This document shows, in pieces, positions 1 through 8,644 of a stretch of DNA of 64,000 nt (position 1 is its first letter; the number at the start of each line of letters is the position of its first letter). The DNA lies in contig CAZKRL010000010.1 in NCBI GenBank assembly GCA_964555295.1, forward strand, positions 1 to 64,000, read 5' to 3'. The stretch comes from CAZKRL01 sp964555295. Its GTDB lineage: Bacteria; Bacteroidota; Bacteroidia; Flavobacteriales_D; Sanyastnellaceae. The position numbers and the translations under genes were made by a program. Below the pieces are notes generated by a model, which worked only from the letters and a program-made list of their open reading frames with translations, did no database searches and was not told the origin of the DNA.

Positions 1-2456
1 TTTTAGCTGATAACGGTGTGGTTCACGTAATCGACGCAGTGCTTTTACCAGAGTCAAACGTTGTAGAATATTTGGACGGTTGCACAGATATTTCTGCGTG
101 TAACTATGATTCTTCTGCTACTTTGGATAACGGGACATGCTTTTTCAATGGTGAGGCTTGTGATGACGCAAACTCTGAAACAGTAAATGATATCTACGCC
201 GACTGTATATGTTCGGGAACTGATTTGCCCAATACAGTGGTGGAAATTATCGTAAACAGTGCAGACCATACCACTCTCGAAACGGCTGTAATTGCAGCGG
301 GTCTTGACGGTGCACTTAGCGGCACTGGTCCGTTTACCGTATTCGCTCCAACAGATGCTGCATTCGCTGCACTTCCTGCCGGAACGATTGATGCTTTGTT
401 GGCTGACACAACCGGTCTTTTGGCCACAATCCTTACTTACCACGTGGTTGGCGCTCAGGCCCTTTCTACAGATTTAGTTTCTGATGTCTATATCACTACA
501 TTAAATGGAGACAGTGTATATGTGAATATCAATGCGAACGGCGTATTCATCAACAATGCTCAAGTGATTGCTGCTGATCTTTTAGCTGATAACGGTGTGG
601 TTCACGTAATCGACGCAGTGCTTTTACCAGAGTCCAACGTCGTAGAATATGTGGATGGTTGCACAGATATTTCTGCATGTAACTATGATTCTACTGCTAC
701 TCTTGATAATGGCACTTGCTATTTCAACGGTGATGCATGTGACGACCAGGATGCATCCACTATTAACGATATGTATGTTGATTGTGGCTGCATGGGTGAA
801 ATTGATTTGCCTAACACGGTAGTAGACATCATCGTAAATAGCGCTGATCACGACACACTTGAAGCTGCAGTAGTTGCTGCAGACTTGGTGGGTGCACTCA
901 GCGGAGATGGTCCGTTTACAGTATTCGCTCCAACCGATGCAGCATTCGCTGCACTTCCTGCCGGAACGATTGATGCCTTGTTGGCAGATCCTTCAGGTCT
1001 TCTTACAGACATTCTTCTATACCACGTCGTAGGTGCACAAGCGTTGTCAACCGATCTTTCAAATGGTATGATGATTACTACTTTAGAAGGAAACGACGTA
1101 ACAGTTACAATCGATGCTAATGGAGTGTTCATTAACAACGCTCAGGTAATCGTTGCTGATTTGCAAGCTGATAATGGAGTGGTTCACGTAATTGACGCCG
1201 TGCTATTACCGCCGGCTCCACAGCCCTACACTGTAGTAGACATCATCGTACATAGCGTTGATCACGACACACTTGAAGCTGCTGTAGTTGCTGCAGACCT
1301 GGTGGGTGCACTCAGCGGAGATGGTCCGTTTACAGTATTCGCTCCAACCGATGCAGCATTCGCTGCACTTCCTGCCGGAACGATTGATGCTTTGTTGGCA
1401 GATCCTTCAGGTCTTCTTACAGACATTCTTCTTTACCACGTCGTAGGTGCACAAGCATTGTCAACCGACCTTTCAAATGGTATGACCATAACTACTTTAG
1501 AAGGAAACGACGTAACAGTTACAATCGATGCTAACGGTGTATTCATTAACAATGCTCAGGTAATCGTTGCTGATTTATTAGCAGACAATGGTGTTGTGCA
1601 TGTAATCGATGCTGTACTTCTTCCTTCCGTAGCTCCAGTTGATGGTTGTACTGACATGATGGCTTGCAACTACAACGAATTAGCAACATCGGATGATGGT
1701 TCATGCTACTTCGTAGGGGACGCTTGCGACGATAATAGCGACACAACAGAAAATGATGTTGTGATGATGGATTGTTCTTGCATGGGAACACCGGTTGTAA
1801 CTACCACTGTTTGGGACATCATTCAAAATAGCCCTGATCACACAACTTTGGAGTTGGCTATCGTTACTGCCGGACTTGACGGTGCTTTGTCTGGTGACGG
1901 TCCATTTACTGTATTCGCCCCAACCGACGCGGCTTTCAGTCAAGTGGATCCTTTGCTCATTACGGCTTTACTAGCAGATTTACCTGCTTTGAATGCAGCT
2001 TTGTTGTATCACGTAACAGGTACACAGTACCTTTCTACAGATTTGGCTGACATGATGGAAATTCCAATGTTGAGCGGTGATACTTCAATGATTACTATCA
2101 ATGGTGACGGTGCCTTTATTGATGCGGCTCAAATTACTGTTGTAGATTTAATTGCCGACAATGGCGTAGTGCATGTAATTGATGCGGTGATTTTGCCCAC
2201 CATGGTGGTTGAGAATAACACAATCGATTTCAGCATTTATCCAAATCCAGTGAATGAATCTTTCCGTGTGAACTCTTCGGAATATTTCAATAATCAACAA
2301 TTGAGCATTTCGGACGCTACAGGAAGGGTGGTAAGCAATGTTGCATTGAATGGGTATTCCAATGTTATCAATGTGGCCAATCTCCCAGCTGGTATTTATA
2401 CAGTTACATTGAAGAATGGGGGCACATTTGGTGTAAACCGATTCATAAAGAACTGA
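1..2456 (+). CDS. Multi-FAS1 (fasciclin) repeat secreted adhesin with T9SS sorting domain, 5' partial
   Basis: The reading frame is already open at the window edge (first full codon at base 3), so the N-terminus is missing. Numbering from base 18, four complete FAS1 domains lie at about residues 71-203, 265-397, 404-536 and 595-727, each with the GPFTVFAPTDAAF and DNGVVHVIDAV signatures. The tail of a fifth is at residues 1-16. Cysteine-containing linkers (GCTDxxACNY at about 21, 214 and 543) separate some domains. Residues ~735-812 form a type A T9SS sorting domain (YPNP...GIYTVTL). FAS1 proteins usually mediate cell-cell or matrix adhesion, so an outer-surface location is inferred. Domains 2 and 3 are almost identical even at DNA level, which indicates recent duplication. 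A strong terminator follows. Confidence 0.93.
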   Translation, partial: LADNGVVHVIDAVLLPESNVVEYLDGCTDISACNYDSSATLDNGTCFFNGEACDDANSETVNDIYADCICSGTDLPNTVVEIIVNSADHTTLETAVIAAGLDGALSGTGPFTVFAPTDAAFAALPAGTIDALLADTTGLLATILTYHVVGAQALSTDLVSDVYITTLNGDSVYVNINANGVFINNAQVIAADLLADNGVVHVIDAVLLPESNVVEYVDGCTDISACNYDSTATLDNGTCYFNGDACDDQDASTINDMYVDCGCMGEIDLPNTVVDIIVNSADHDTLEAAVVAADLVGALSGDGPFTVFAPTDAAFAALPAGTIDALLADPSGLLTDILLYHVVGAQALSTDLSNGMMITTLEGNDVTVTIDANGVFINNAQVIVADLQADNGVVHVIDAVLLPPAPQPYTVVDIIVHSVDHDTLEAAVVAADLVGALSGDGPFTVFAPTDAAFAALPAGTIDALLADPSGLLTDILLYHVVGAQALSTDLSNGMTITTLEGNDVTVTIDANGVFINNAQVIVADLLADNGVVHVIDAVLLPSVAPVDGCTDMMACNYNELATSDDGSCYFVGDACDDNSDTTENDVVMMDCSCMGTPVVTTTVWDIIQNSPDHTTLELAIVTAGLDGALSGDGPFTVFAPTDAAFSQVDPLLITALLADLPALNAALLYHVTGTQYLSTDLADMMEIPMLSGDTSMITINGDGAFIDAAQITVVDLIADNGVVHVIDAVILPTMVVENNTIDFSIYPNPVNESFRVNSSEYFNNQQLSISDATGRVVSNVALNGYSNVINVANLPAGIYTVTLKNGGTFGVNRFIKN

Positions 2457-2490
2457 TCGAACTGAATAAGTTTGTTGTAAATAGGTATTG

Positions 2491-2520
2491 AAAAGGGGGC
2501 GTGAGCCCCTTTTTCTTTTT
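2491..2520 (+). terminator. Rho-independent terminator after the FAS1 gene
   Basis: The arms AAAAGGGG and CCCCTTTT enclose a GCGTGAG loop and are followed by a T-rich run. It lies 35 bases after the FAS1 stop codon. Confidence 0.85.
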
Positions 2521-2564
2521 CATCTTGATGAAACAACCTTTATTTGTTGCATATAATTGCCCCA

Positions 2565-3305
2565 ATGAACACATTATCAAATACAGATTATATTGGAAAA
2601 GCGTTTAAACAGTTTGGCCGTGACGCCGGGGCATATATTGGCTTGATGTTGCTGACCGCGCTATTGTACTTTATCTTTTCCTTAATTACTGGTTGGGGAA
2701 GTTTGCTTTCTACACTAGTGTGCGGACCCATGTTGGCTGGTATCTTTATTTTTATCAGATCCAGTGAGGCGGATGAAAGGCCCGATTTCTCAAGGTTTTT
2801 TGGTGTTTTTTCGAATCGTTATTATCTCGCCTTCTTAGCGCAGAACATATTTGTAGGGCTACTTACGATCCTTGCAATCTCAGCTTTATTTGTGCTTTTT
2901 CTCGGGAGTCATTCAGAGGAAATAATATCTGCATTAACACAAATGCAAAGTGGCGAAGAACGTGATGTAAAGTTGGGTATTGAGCTATTAATTGGAATTG
3001 GAGTTAACTTTATACTGGCCGTCAGCATTGGTTTCGTCGTGTCGTTTATTATATCAACCTTATATTTCTTTGCTCCTCTTTTTGTTATCTATCATGATTT
3101 GAGTTTTTGGCCGGCAATGGAGGCGAGCAGGAGAATGGTATATACGCGCTTTTGGAAAATAGCGGGGTTTGTGGGATTGCTTGCATTACTTAATATTGCT
3201 GGAACTATTCTTTGTTGCATCGGCCTGTTGGTAACAATACCTGTAACTTACATTGCAATGTATAATGCCTTCATGGATCAGACATCGTCTGAATCGACTC
3301 TGTAG
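2565..3305 (+). CDS. Polytopic inner-membrane protein of unknown function
   Basis: This 246-residue protein has about five or six hydrophobic segments (roughly residues 22-45, 50-68, 90-118, 145-185, 210-240). The only hydrophilic stretch of note is near residues 120-140. The ATG at 2565 is preferred over the upstream in-frame TTG at 2544, because a -7-like TATAATTG (2552-2559) lies between them. I do not recognise a catalytic motif. The overall pattern resembles uncharacterised Bacteroidota membrane proteins of the DUF4013/DUF975 kind, but that is only a resemblance. It is convergent with recX and overlaps its end by 28 bases. Confidence 0.8.
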   Translation: MNTLSNTDYIGKAFKQFGRDAGAYIGLMLLTALLYFIFSLITGWGSLLSTLVCGPMLAGIFIFIRSSEADERPDFSRFFGVFSNRYYLAFLAQNIFVGLLTILAISALFVLFLGSHSEEIISALTQMQSGEERDVKLGIELLIGIGVNFILAVSIGFVVSFIISTLYFFAPLFVIYHDLSFWPAMEASRRMVYTRFWKIAGFVGLLALLNIAGTILCCIGLLVTIPVTYIAMYNAFMDQTSSESTL

Positions 3306-3745
3306 TCTCTCAAAACTTCCGAGATTCTCTCAGCCGGAAATCCTTTGCCACTCAAAAATCGAAAGAGTGCGGCATAGCGTTTTCTCTTGTCGTTGTGCTT
3401 GTAGTTATGAATCTTTCTGTCAATCCAACGCTTTATTTCGGTGAATTCATCCAAAACGTATTCTTGGTCCATAGCTTCCTGCACTATGATTTCAGGTATT
3501 GCTTTGGTCTTGAGGGTTAGCCTGATTCTCTTTTCAGGCCATTTTGCAATAACGGATTTGTCATGAACAAATGCCTTTGCATATCGTCGTTCGTCGATCC
3601 AGCCTTCTTTTTCAAGGGTGGCCAAAACATTGTCCGAAACCTCCGGATTTAAGCCGAACTTTTGAGCACGGGCCTTAAAATCCGCTCTGCATCGTTCACA
3701 CTTGTTGCACCATTTTTTGAATTGACTTAGAGTTTCGGCGTTCAT
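3278..3745 (-). CDS. recX: RecX family regulatory protein
   Basis: RecX binds RecA filaments and modulates recombination and SOS activity in the cytoplasm. The protein shows the family's three-helix repeats: CxxCxxCRADFKARAQKFG near the N-terminus, then the signature EKEGWIDERRYAKAFVHDK, then a lysine-rich helical C-terminus (KRYAALFRFLSGKGF). The length of about 155 residues fits the family. In-frame ATGs exist at 3772, 3754 and 3745. A -7-like TTAATTTG at 3762-3769 (minus strand) makes the first one unlikely, so 3745 is chosen with some doubt. It is transcribed away from the DUF349 gene and converges on the membrane protein gene. Confidence 0.88.
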   Translation of the reverse strand: MNAETLSQFKKWCNKCERCRADFKARAQKFGLNPEVSDNVLATLEKEGWIDERRYAKAFVHDKSVIAKWPEKRIRLTLKTKAIPEIIVQEAMDQEYVLDEFTEIKRWIDRKIHNYKHNDKRKRYAALFRFLSGKGFPAERISEVLRDYRVDSDDV

Positions 3746-3812
3746 CGCTTGCATCGATTTACAAATTAACATCCACTTAAAGTTTCTGGGTAAGGGAAAG
3801 ATGCAGTTTTAT

Positions 3813-3820
3813 TACATTTG
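3813..3820 (+). promoter_or_regulatory. -7 promoter element TACATTTG of the DUF349 gene
   Basis: It is an exact match to the Bacteroidota -7 consensus TAnnTTTG, 21 bases before the ATG at 3842. It excludes the in-frame TTG at 3818 as the start. Confidence 0.65.
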
Positions 3821-3841
3821 CAACCCTTTGCAGAATTCTCA

Positions 3842-5536
3842 ATGAAAGAAGTACTCGTTTCAAAACTCGAAGAACTAATTAAGTCGGAAGATATATACTC
3901 CGCCAGAGAAGCTGTGCGGGATATCCGCAACGACTGGAAAGCAGAAACCGCAAAGGAACGTCAAGAACAGTTGGAGGTTTTTCGTAAAGCGCAAGAAGAG
4001 ACCCCTTCTGAAGAGGAGTTCGTGTATGTGCCCCACGACATGGAAGGTCGTTATCAGGAATTGATGCGCCTCTATGAAGATCGCGTCGAGGAGCACGGAA
4101 GGAAACTGGCCGCAGAACGTCAGAAAAACCTGGAAGATAAAATCGCTATTCTGGATGAGTTTCAGAAGACCATTCAGGAGGAAGAGAATATCGCTAAGGC
4201 TTTTAGCGCTCACAAATCCTTTAAAGAGCGTTGGGAGGCCATCGGTGATGTGCCGGGAGATAAATATCATGATTTGAATGATCGTTGGCAGAAGTTGAAT
4301 CATACATTCTTCTACAACATCAATATCTATAAGTCGCTTCAGGCACATGACCTGAAAATCAATCAGAAGAAAAAGGAGGAGTTAACCGAGGAAGCCCGCC
4401 GGCTCGCGGAAATCGAGAGTATTTCCGAACTAGAGATCATGGTGCGGAAATTCGACAGAGAATGGAAGTCGATCGGACCATCACCGCGTGAGACGTACGA
4501 AGCGATGGGTGATGCATTCTTCGGAATTCTGCGCGATGCTCAAGCGCGCATCCAGGCGCACTATGACGAGATACACAAACACAGTGATGAGAATCTCGCG
4601 AAAAAAATGGCACTCGTCCAAAAAATGAGTGAAGTGTTGTCTATGGAACTTGTCAATCTCGCGGCATGGAATAAATGGACCGATGAGGTGATGCAGTTGC
4701 AGGAAGAATGGCGCACTATCGGTTGGGCCAGAAAAAAGGACAATGAAGATGCCTGGCAGCAATTCCGGGGCTTGTGTGATTTATTCTTCTCAAAGCGCAA
4801 AGCATTTTTCGAGGAGAAGAGATCCGCGTTCAAGCATATCAAAGAAAAGAAGGAGGAACTTCTGGAGCGTGCGAAGGCATTGCAGAATTCTGAAGACTGG
4901 AAAGTAGCCACTGAGGAAATTAAGAAGTTACAGGAAGAATGGAAAGCTGCCGGCGCTGCAGACCCGCGAGATGAACAGAAATTGTGGCAGAAATTCAGGT
5001 CGATGTGTGATCACTTCTTCCAAAGAAAGAAGGAGAATTTTGCCAAGCTTAACGAAGAGCAACAACAGAATCTTTTGTTGAAGGAAGACTTGTTGCGGGA
5101 ATTGGCTGCGCTGGAACTCACAGGCAACCGCGGCACTGACCTCGGTGTTTTAAAAGAGTTCAGTGAGAAATGGTACGCAGTAGGTTTTGTACCACGCGAA
5201 AAGATGAAGGAGATATCCGAGAGCTATAGCAAGCTGATGGATCAGAAGTATGGCACGCTGAACGCAGAACGGGAACATCGTGAAATGGATCGCTTCAGAA
5301 ATCGTCTCGATAATTTGCGAGGTGGCGCCGACGGAGAATTCAAAGTGAAACGAGAACGTACCGCTTTGAAAGAAAAGATTGACCGTTTGAAGCATCAAAT
5401 CAAACAATACGAAAACAACATGGGCATTTTCACCGGTAAAGGTGCAGAGGCGTTGCGCAAGGATATCGAGAAGAAAATTAAATCTTCAGAAAGGGAAATA
5501 GAAGATCTTAAGAAAAAGCTCGAACTCTTGAATTGA
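3842..5536 (+). CDS. DUF349 domain-containing coiled-coil protein
   Basis: This 564-residue, highly charged, almost wholly helical protein has repeated three-helix modules of about 70-75 residues. Each module carries a W-K/R-x-I/A-G pattern (for example KERWEAIGDVP, REWKSIGPSPRE, EEWRTIGWARKK, EEWKAAGAADPRD, EKWYAVGFVPRE), which is typical of the DUF349 family found throughout Bacteroidota. The C-terminal 80 residues are predicted coiled coil (KEKIDRLKHQIKQYENNM). There is no signal peptide or membrane segment, so it is cytoplasmic. Its molecular role is not established; in gammaproteobacteria DUF349 proteins include YicC-unrelated stress-linked proteins, so I assign no function. The start is supported by the promoter at 3813. 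Confidence 0.88.
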   Translation: MKEVLVSKLEELIKSEDIYSAREAVRDIRNDWKAETAKERQEQLEVFRKAQEETPSEEEFVYVPHDMEGRYQELMRLYEDRVEEHGRKLAAERQKNLEDKIAILDEFQKTIQEEENIAKAFSAHKSFKERWEAIGDVPGDKYHDLNDRWQKLNHTFFYNINIYKSLQAHDLKINQKKKEELTEEARRLAEIESISELEIMVRKFDREWKSIGPSPRETYEAMGDAFFGILRDAQARIQAHYDEIHKHSDENLAKKMALVQKMSEVLSMELVNLAAWNKWTDEVMQLQEEWRTIGWARKKDNEDAWQQFRGLCDLFFSKRKAFFEEKRSAFKHIKEKKEELLERAKALQNSEDWKVATEEIKKLQEEWKAAGAADPRDEQKLWQKFRSMCDHFFQRKKENFAKLNEEQQQNLLLKEDLLRELAALELTGNRGTDLGVLKEFSEKWYAVGFVPREKMKEISESYSKLMDQKYGTLNAEREHREMDRFRNRLDNLRGGADGEFKVKRERTALKEKIDRLKHQIKQYENNMGIFTGKGAEALRKDIEKKIKSSEREIEDLKKKLELLN

Positions 5537-5553
5537 TTACGCCCAGGCGCAAA

Positions 5554-8433
5554 TCATTTCTTATCCCACTGATAAATCAATTGCACGTAGCCAAGCCGTC
5601 CGATGAGCGGTCCGCCATATGCCTCGATGTGCATATTATTCAAAACGTTGGAAGCACCGGCCTTAAATGACAAATTGTATTTCGTCAAATTGAGATTGAC
5701 TTGAGCATCGATGATATGAAAAGTAGGAACGGGGCCTGTGAATTGCGGTGAGCCTTCCCACATATAATAATCGACCCACTTGTAATTCATCCCATAGCCC
5801 CAAGTAATTTCCTTACTCGCGGTCTTAAGGTCACTACCCGAAATGCCCACATTCGTTTTGTGCTGTGGGGTGTTGAAAGCAGGAATAATATCATCCGTTT
5901 CTGCAGTGATGATTTTATTGAATGCGTAATTGACTTGTATGAGGTGATTCTTATAGTAGTAATAATTGACGCCGCTTTGAAACCCAGATGTCCAAACATC
6001 TTGCGATGCATTCGCAGCAAAACGATAGGCCTTAATTGAAGAGTAAATCGGTAGGTCGTTTTCATCAAACTCTGCTTTCAAACCAATTTTATATCCAATG
6101 AAATGGAGGTATTTGGTTGCGTATCCACTCAAGTCGATAAATAACTTTTTGCCTATGGTGGCGCGATATCCCATTTCAACGGATTGTGCTTGTTCAGGAC
6201 GAATCGGACTAACATCGAAGTAGCTCAAATCGGATATGCGCTGACTGTCTCTCCATTTTTGAAAAGATGCTACAGTGATTAAATCGGTTTCACCATTGAT
6301 ATTACCGCGCAGAGTGGCTGGCCCCACATTGAGGTTGAGATATTGGTCGGCCATGGTAGGATTCCTCAAAGCACTGGTTAAAGTGAGCCGCAAATAGTCC
6401 GACTGGCGCATGCGATACACTGCTGATACAGCCGGTGAATACACCCAATCGAAATTTATGTTCTTATCAGCCCGCACTGTCGCCTCCAAGGTGAGGTGAT
6501 CTTCCAGCAGTTTTTTGGTCAATCCGCAATAAAAACCATATTGGTAATTGTAAATCTTGTCGCGCGTCCATATCGTGTCGCCATTGTTTTTTACCTCGGG
6601 CTTAAGGGTATCAATGAAAATGGTACCGTCTGTTACAGGGTTGTAAAGTCTGCCGCTGGCACCAACACGAATCTCATCAATTAGGTGGGTATGAAAAATC
6701 TTCTCAGCTTGTCCGTTATATAATGATGATCGATCATAAAATCTGGTGCCTGCCTCTGCATCATTGTTTTTTGCCTGAGTGATACGGTTGAAATTCTCAG
6801 TGAACTCAGCGCTTCCCGGTTTGAAATAACCAGTAGTGCTAACGCCCTGAATACCGGCATTACCGGTATTGGTGAGCTGCTCTACCCATGAGTGCCATGA
6901 AACCAATGAATCTTGATACAAACTCATCCATAGTTGTTGGCCTGTTGTGTCATACGGACTGTAATATTGAAGAAAGAAAGGATCCACTGCAGGGCCCGGC
7001 CAATTGGGATTTAACTCCAGGCCCGGATAATTCAATGCTTTCATTCTTGGTACTATTCGCTCGGCCCAATAGCGGTTGTAAACGCTCATCCAGGACTCGT
7101 TATCCCGCGCCTTCTCTTGTAGTTTCATGGCAGTGAAATAAGGGTCGTAGCTCTTTCCGGCATTCTCGCTTGTGGAATAAAGTCGAATGAAAAAGGAGTT
7201 TTTCTTTCGCAATTCGATTCGCTGCTGCATGAAGAAAATATCTTTTAATCGGAAACGATTATCGCCTTGAAAAACCGTGGTTCCTGTACCGAAATTATTT
7301 TGAATAACGAGCTCAGTTGAATTCACTCCTTGAGAGGGTTGTAACCGCCAGTGCGCGGCAAAACTTGCCTTCAGGTTTTGGGTGCGGTAATCCACCAGAT
7401 CAGCCTCATTGTATCCTGTGCGATAGTAGGTGCCAAGCCCCCGATAACTCTCACTCCAGGGAGCCACAGTGCTGTAATCATAACCGCCGTAATACTCATC
7501 GCCATATACATTCACGGCATCATAACGTCCGGGGTTATCCGCGTCGTTAGGTGAATTATAAATCGGCCGTGTGTTATTGGCTTGCCAATCGTCTGCAGTG
7601 AGAAAATACAGGTTGATTTTATAGGCAAATACATCTTCGTTATTTTGATTTTTGAATACATCAGCCCAACGTGTTGAAGCTTCCATGAGATTTCTCTCCC
7701 CTCCCTTTACAGTGGCTGAAAGTCCGGGCGATAGAAACGGATCTTTGGTTTCCATATTGATTACACCATTAAAGGCACCTGGTCCGAAATACGCACTGGT
7801 AGCGCCTTGAATTACATCCACGTTTTTGATGTCAAGATCCGGTGCGCCGAGAAAATTGCCCAGCGAGAAATTCAAACCGGGAGATTGATTGTCGACACCA
7901 TCGATAAGTTGCAGAATTCTGACCGGACTGGTGCTATTAAATCCTCGGGTATTAATGACTCGAAAGGCAAGACTCGCAGAGGCCATATCTACGCCCTTCA
8001 TATTAGATAAACTTTCATAGAAGTTTCCGGAGGGCGCAAGGCGTATGGCTTTAGCGTCCATTCCTTCAACACTCAAGGGACTTCTTTTTTGCCGCTCCAG
8101 AATTCTATCTGATGTTATTTCCACCACGGAAAGAAAAGCTTCTTGCGTTTTCATTTTGACTTCGATTCGCTCAGGCGTTGAAACCTCCACATATTGAGTA
8201 GTAAATCCAATGCCCATGAATCGGAGTACACATGGGATTTTGATTTCAAGAGAGAAGGAGCCTTCGAAGTCAGTGGTTGTGCCCTTGCCTGTGATGGTAT
8301 CGCCCACGGTTATGCCGAAAAGAGGCTCTCCAGTGATGTCATCTGCAATTTTCCCCCGGATTATCGCAGTTTGACTTAAGGCAGAAAGGGACAAAAAAAT
8401 CAGCAGGCTAGATAATATTGGCACGCATCTCAT
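5554..8433 (-). CDS. TonB-dependent outer-membrane receptor with carboxypeptidase-like N-terminal domain
   Basis: This is a 22-stranded-barrel receptor for energy-dependent uptake of an unknown large substrate. From the ATG at 8433 it has a signal peptide (LIFLSLSALSQ), then a CarboxypepD_reg-like domain (about 22-100, RGKIADDITGEPL). A plug domain follows at about 110-240 (INTRGFN, LIDGVDNQ, VIQGATSAYFGPGAFNGVINM), and a barrel of about 720 residues ends in an aromatic-rich strand (VQLIYQWDKK). Two upstream in-frame starts (8463, 8475) exist. A -7-like TATATTCG at 8439-8446 with TTG 19 bases further up favours 8433. No SusD partner is adjacent, so glycan uptake is not implied. Confidence 0.92.
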   Translation of the reverse strand: MRCVPILSSLLIFLSLSALSQTAIIRGKIADDITGEPLFGITVGDTITGKGTTTDFEGSFSLEIKIPCVLRFMGIGFTTQYVEVSTPERIEVKMKTQEAFLSVVEITSDRILERQKRSPLSVEGMDAKAIRLAPSGNFYESLSNMKGVDMASASLAFRVINTRGFNSTSPVRILQLIDGVDNQSPGLNFSLGNFLGAPDLDIKNVDVIQGATSAYFGPGAFNGVINMETKDPFLSPGLSATVKGGERNLMEASTRWADVFKNQNNEDVFAYKINLYFLTADDWQANNTRPIYNSPNDADNPGRYDAVNVYGDEYYGGYDYSTVAPWSESYRGLGTYYRTGYNEADLVDYRTQNLKASFAAHWRLQPSQGVNSTELVIQNNFGTGTTVFQGDNRFRLKDIFFMQQRIELRKKNSFFIRLYSTSENAGKSYDPYFTAMKLQEKARDNESWMSVYNRYWAERIVPRMKALNYPGLELNPNWPGPAVDPFFLQYYSPYDTTGQQLWMSLYQDSLVSWHSWVEQLTNTGNAGIQGVSTTGYFKPGSAEFTENFNRITQAKNNDAEAGTRFYDRSSLYNGQAEKIFHTHLIDEIRVGASGRLYNPVTDGTIFIDTLKPEVKNNGDTIWTRDKIYNYQYGFYCGLTKKLLEDHLTLEATVRADKNINFDWVYSPAVSAVYRMRQSDYLRLTLTSALRNPTMADQYLNLNVGPATLRGNINGETDLITVASFQKWRDSQRISDLSYFDVSPIRPEQAQSVEMGYRATIGKKLFIDLSGYATKYLHFIGYKIGLKAEFDENDLPIYSSIKAYRFAANASQDVWTSGFQSGVNYYYYKNHLIQVNYAFNKIITAETDDIIPAFNTPQHKTNVGISGSDLKTASKEITWGYGMNYKWVDYYMWEGSPQFTGPVPTFHIIDAQVNLNLTKYNLSFKAGASNVLNNMHIEAYGGPLIGRLGYVQLIYQWDKK

Positions 8434-8644
8434 CGCAGCGAATATATAATTGATCGATTGCATTGCAATCAGCAATTGGATGTGTTACAGTTGGAGTCGA
8501 AGGCTGTATTTACATTCAGATAACAAAGCGGTCATTATTAGGGATTCATTTTAATGAATTGGTAATGTAGTATTGACGGATAGACCTCTCCATCGGTTTG
8601 AGATTTGCTTCGAAAAAATAACAATCAAACCTTTTCAAAAAATT

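Noticed and set aside
3818..3841. In-frame TTG start for the DUF349 gene
   Set aside because: The TTG is part of the TACATTTG -7 element; the ATG at 3842 is the real start.
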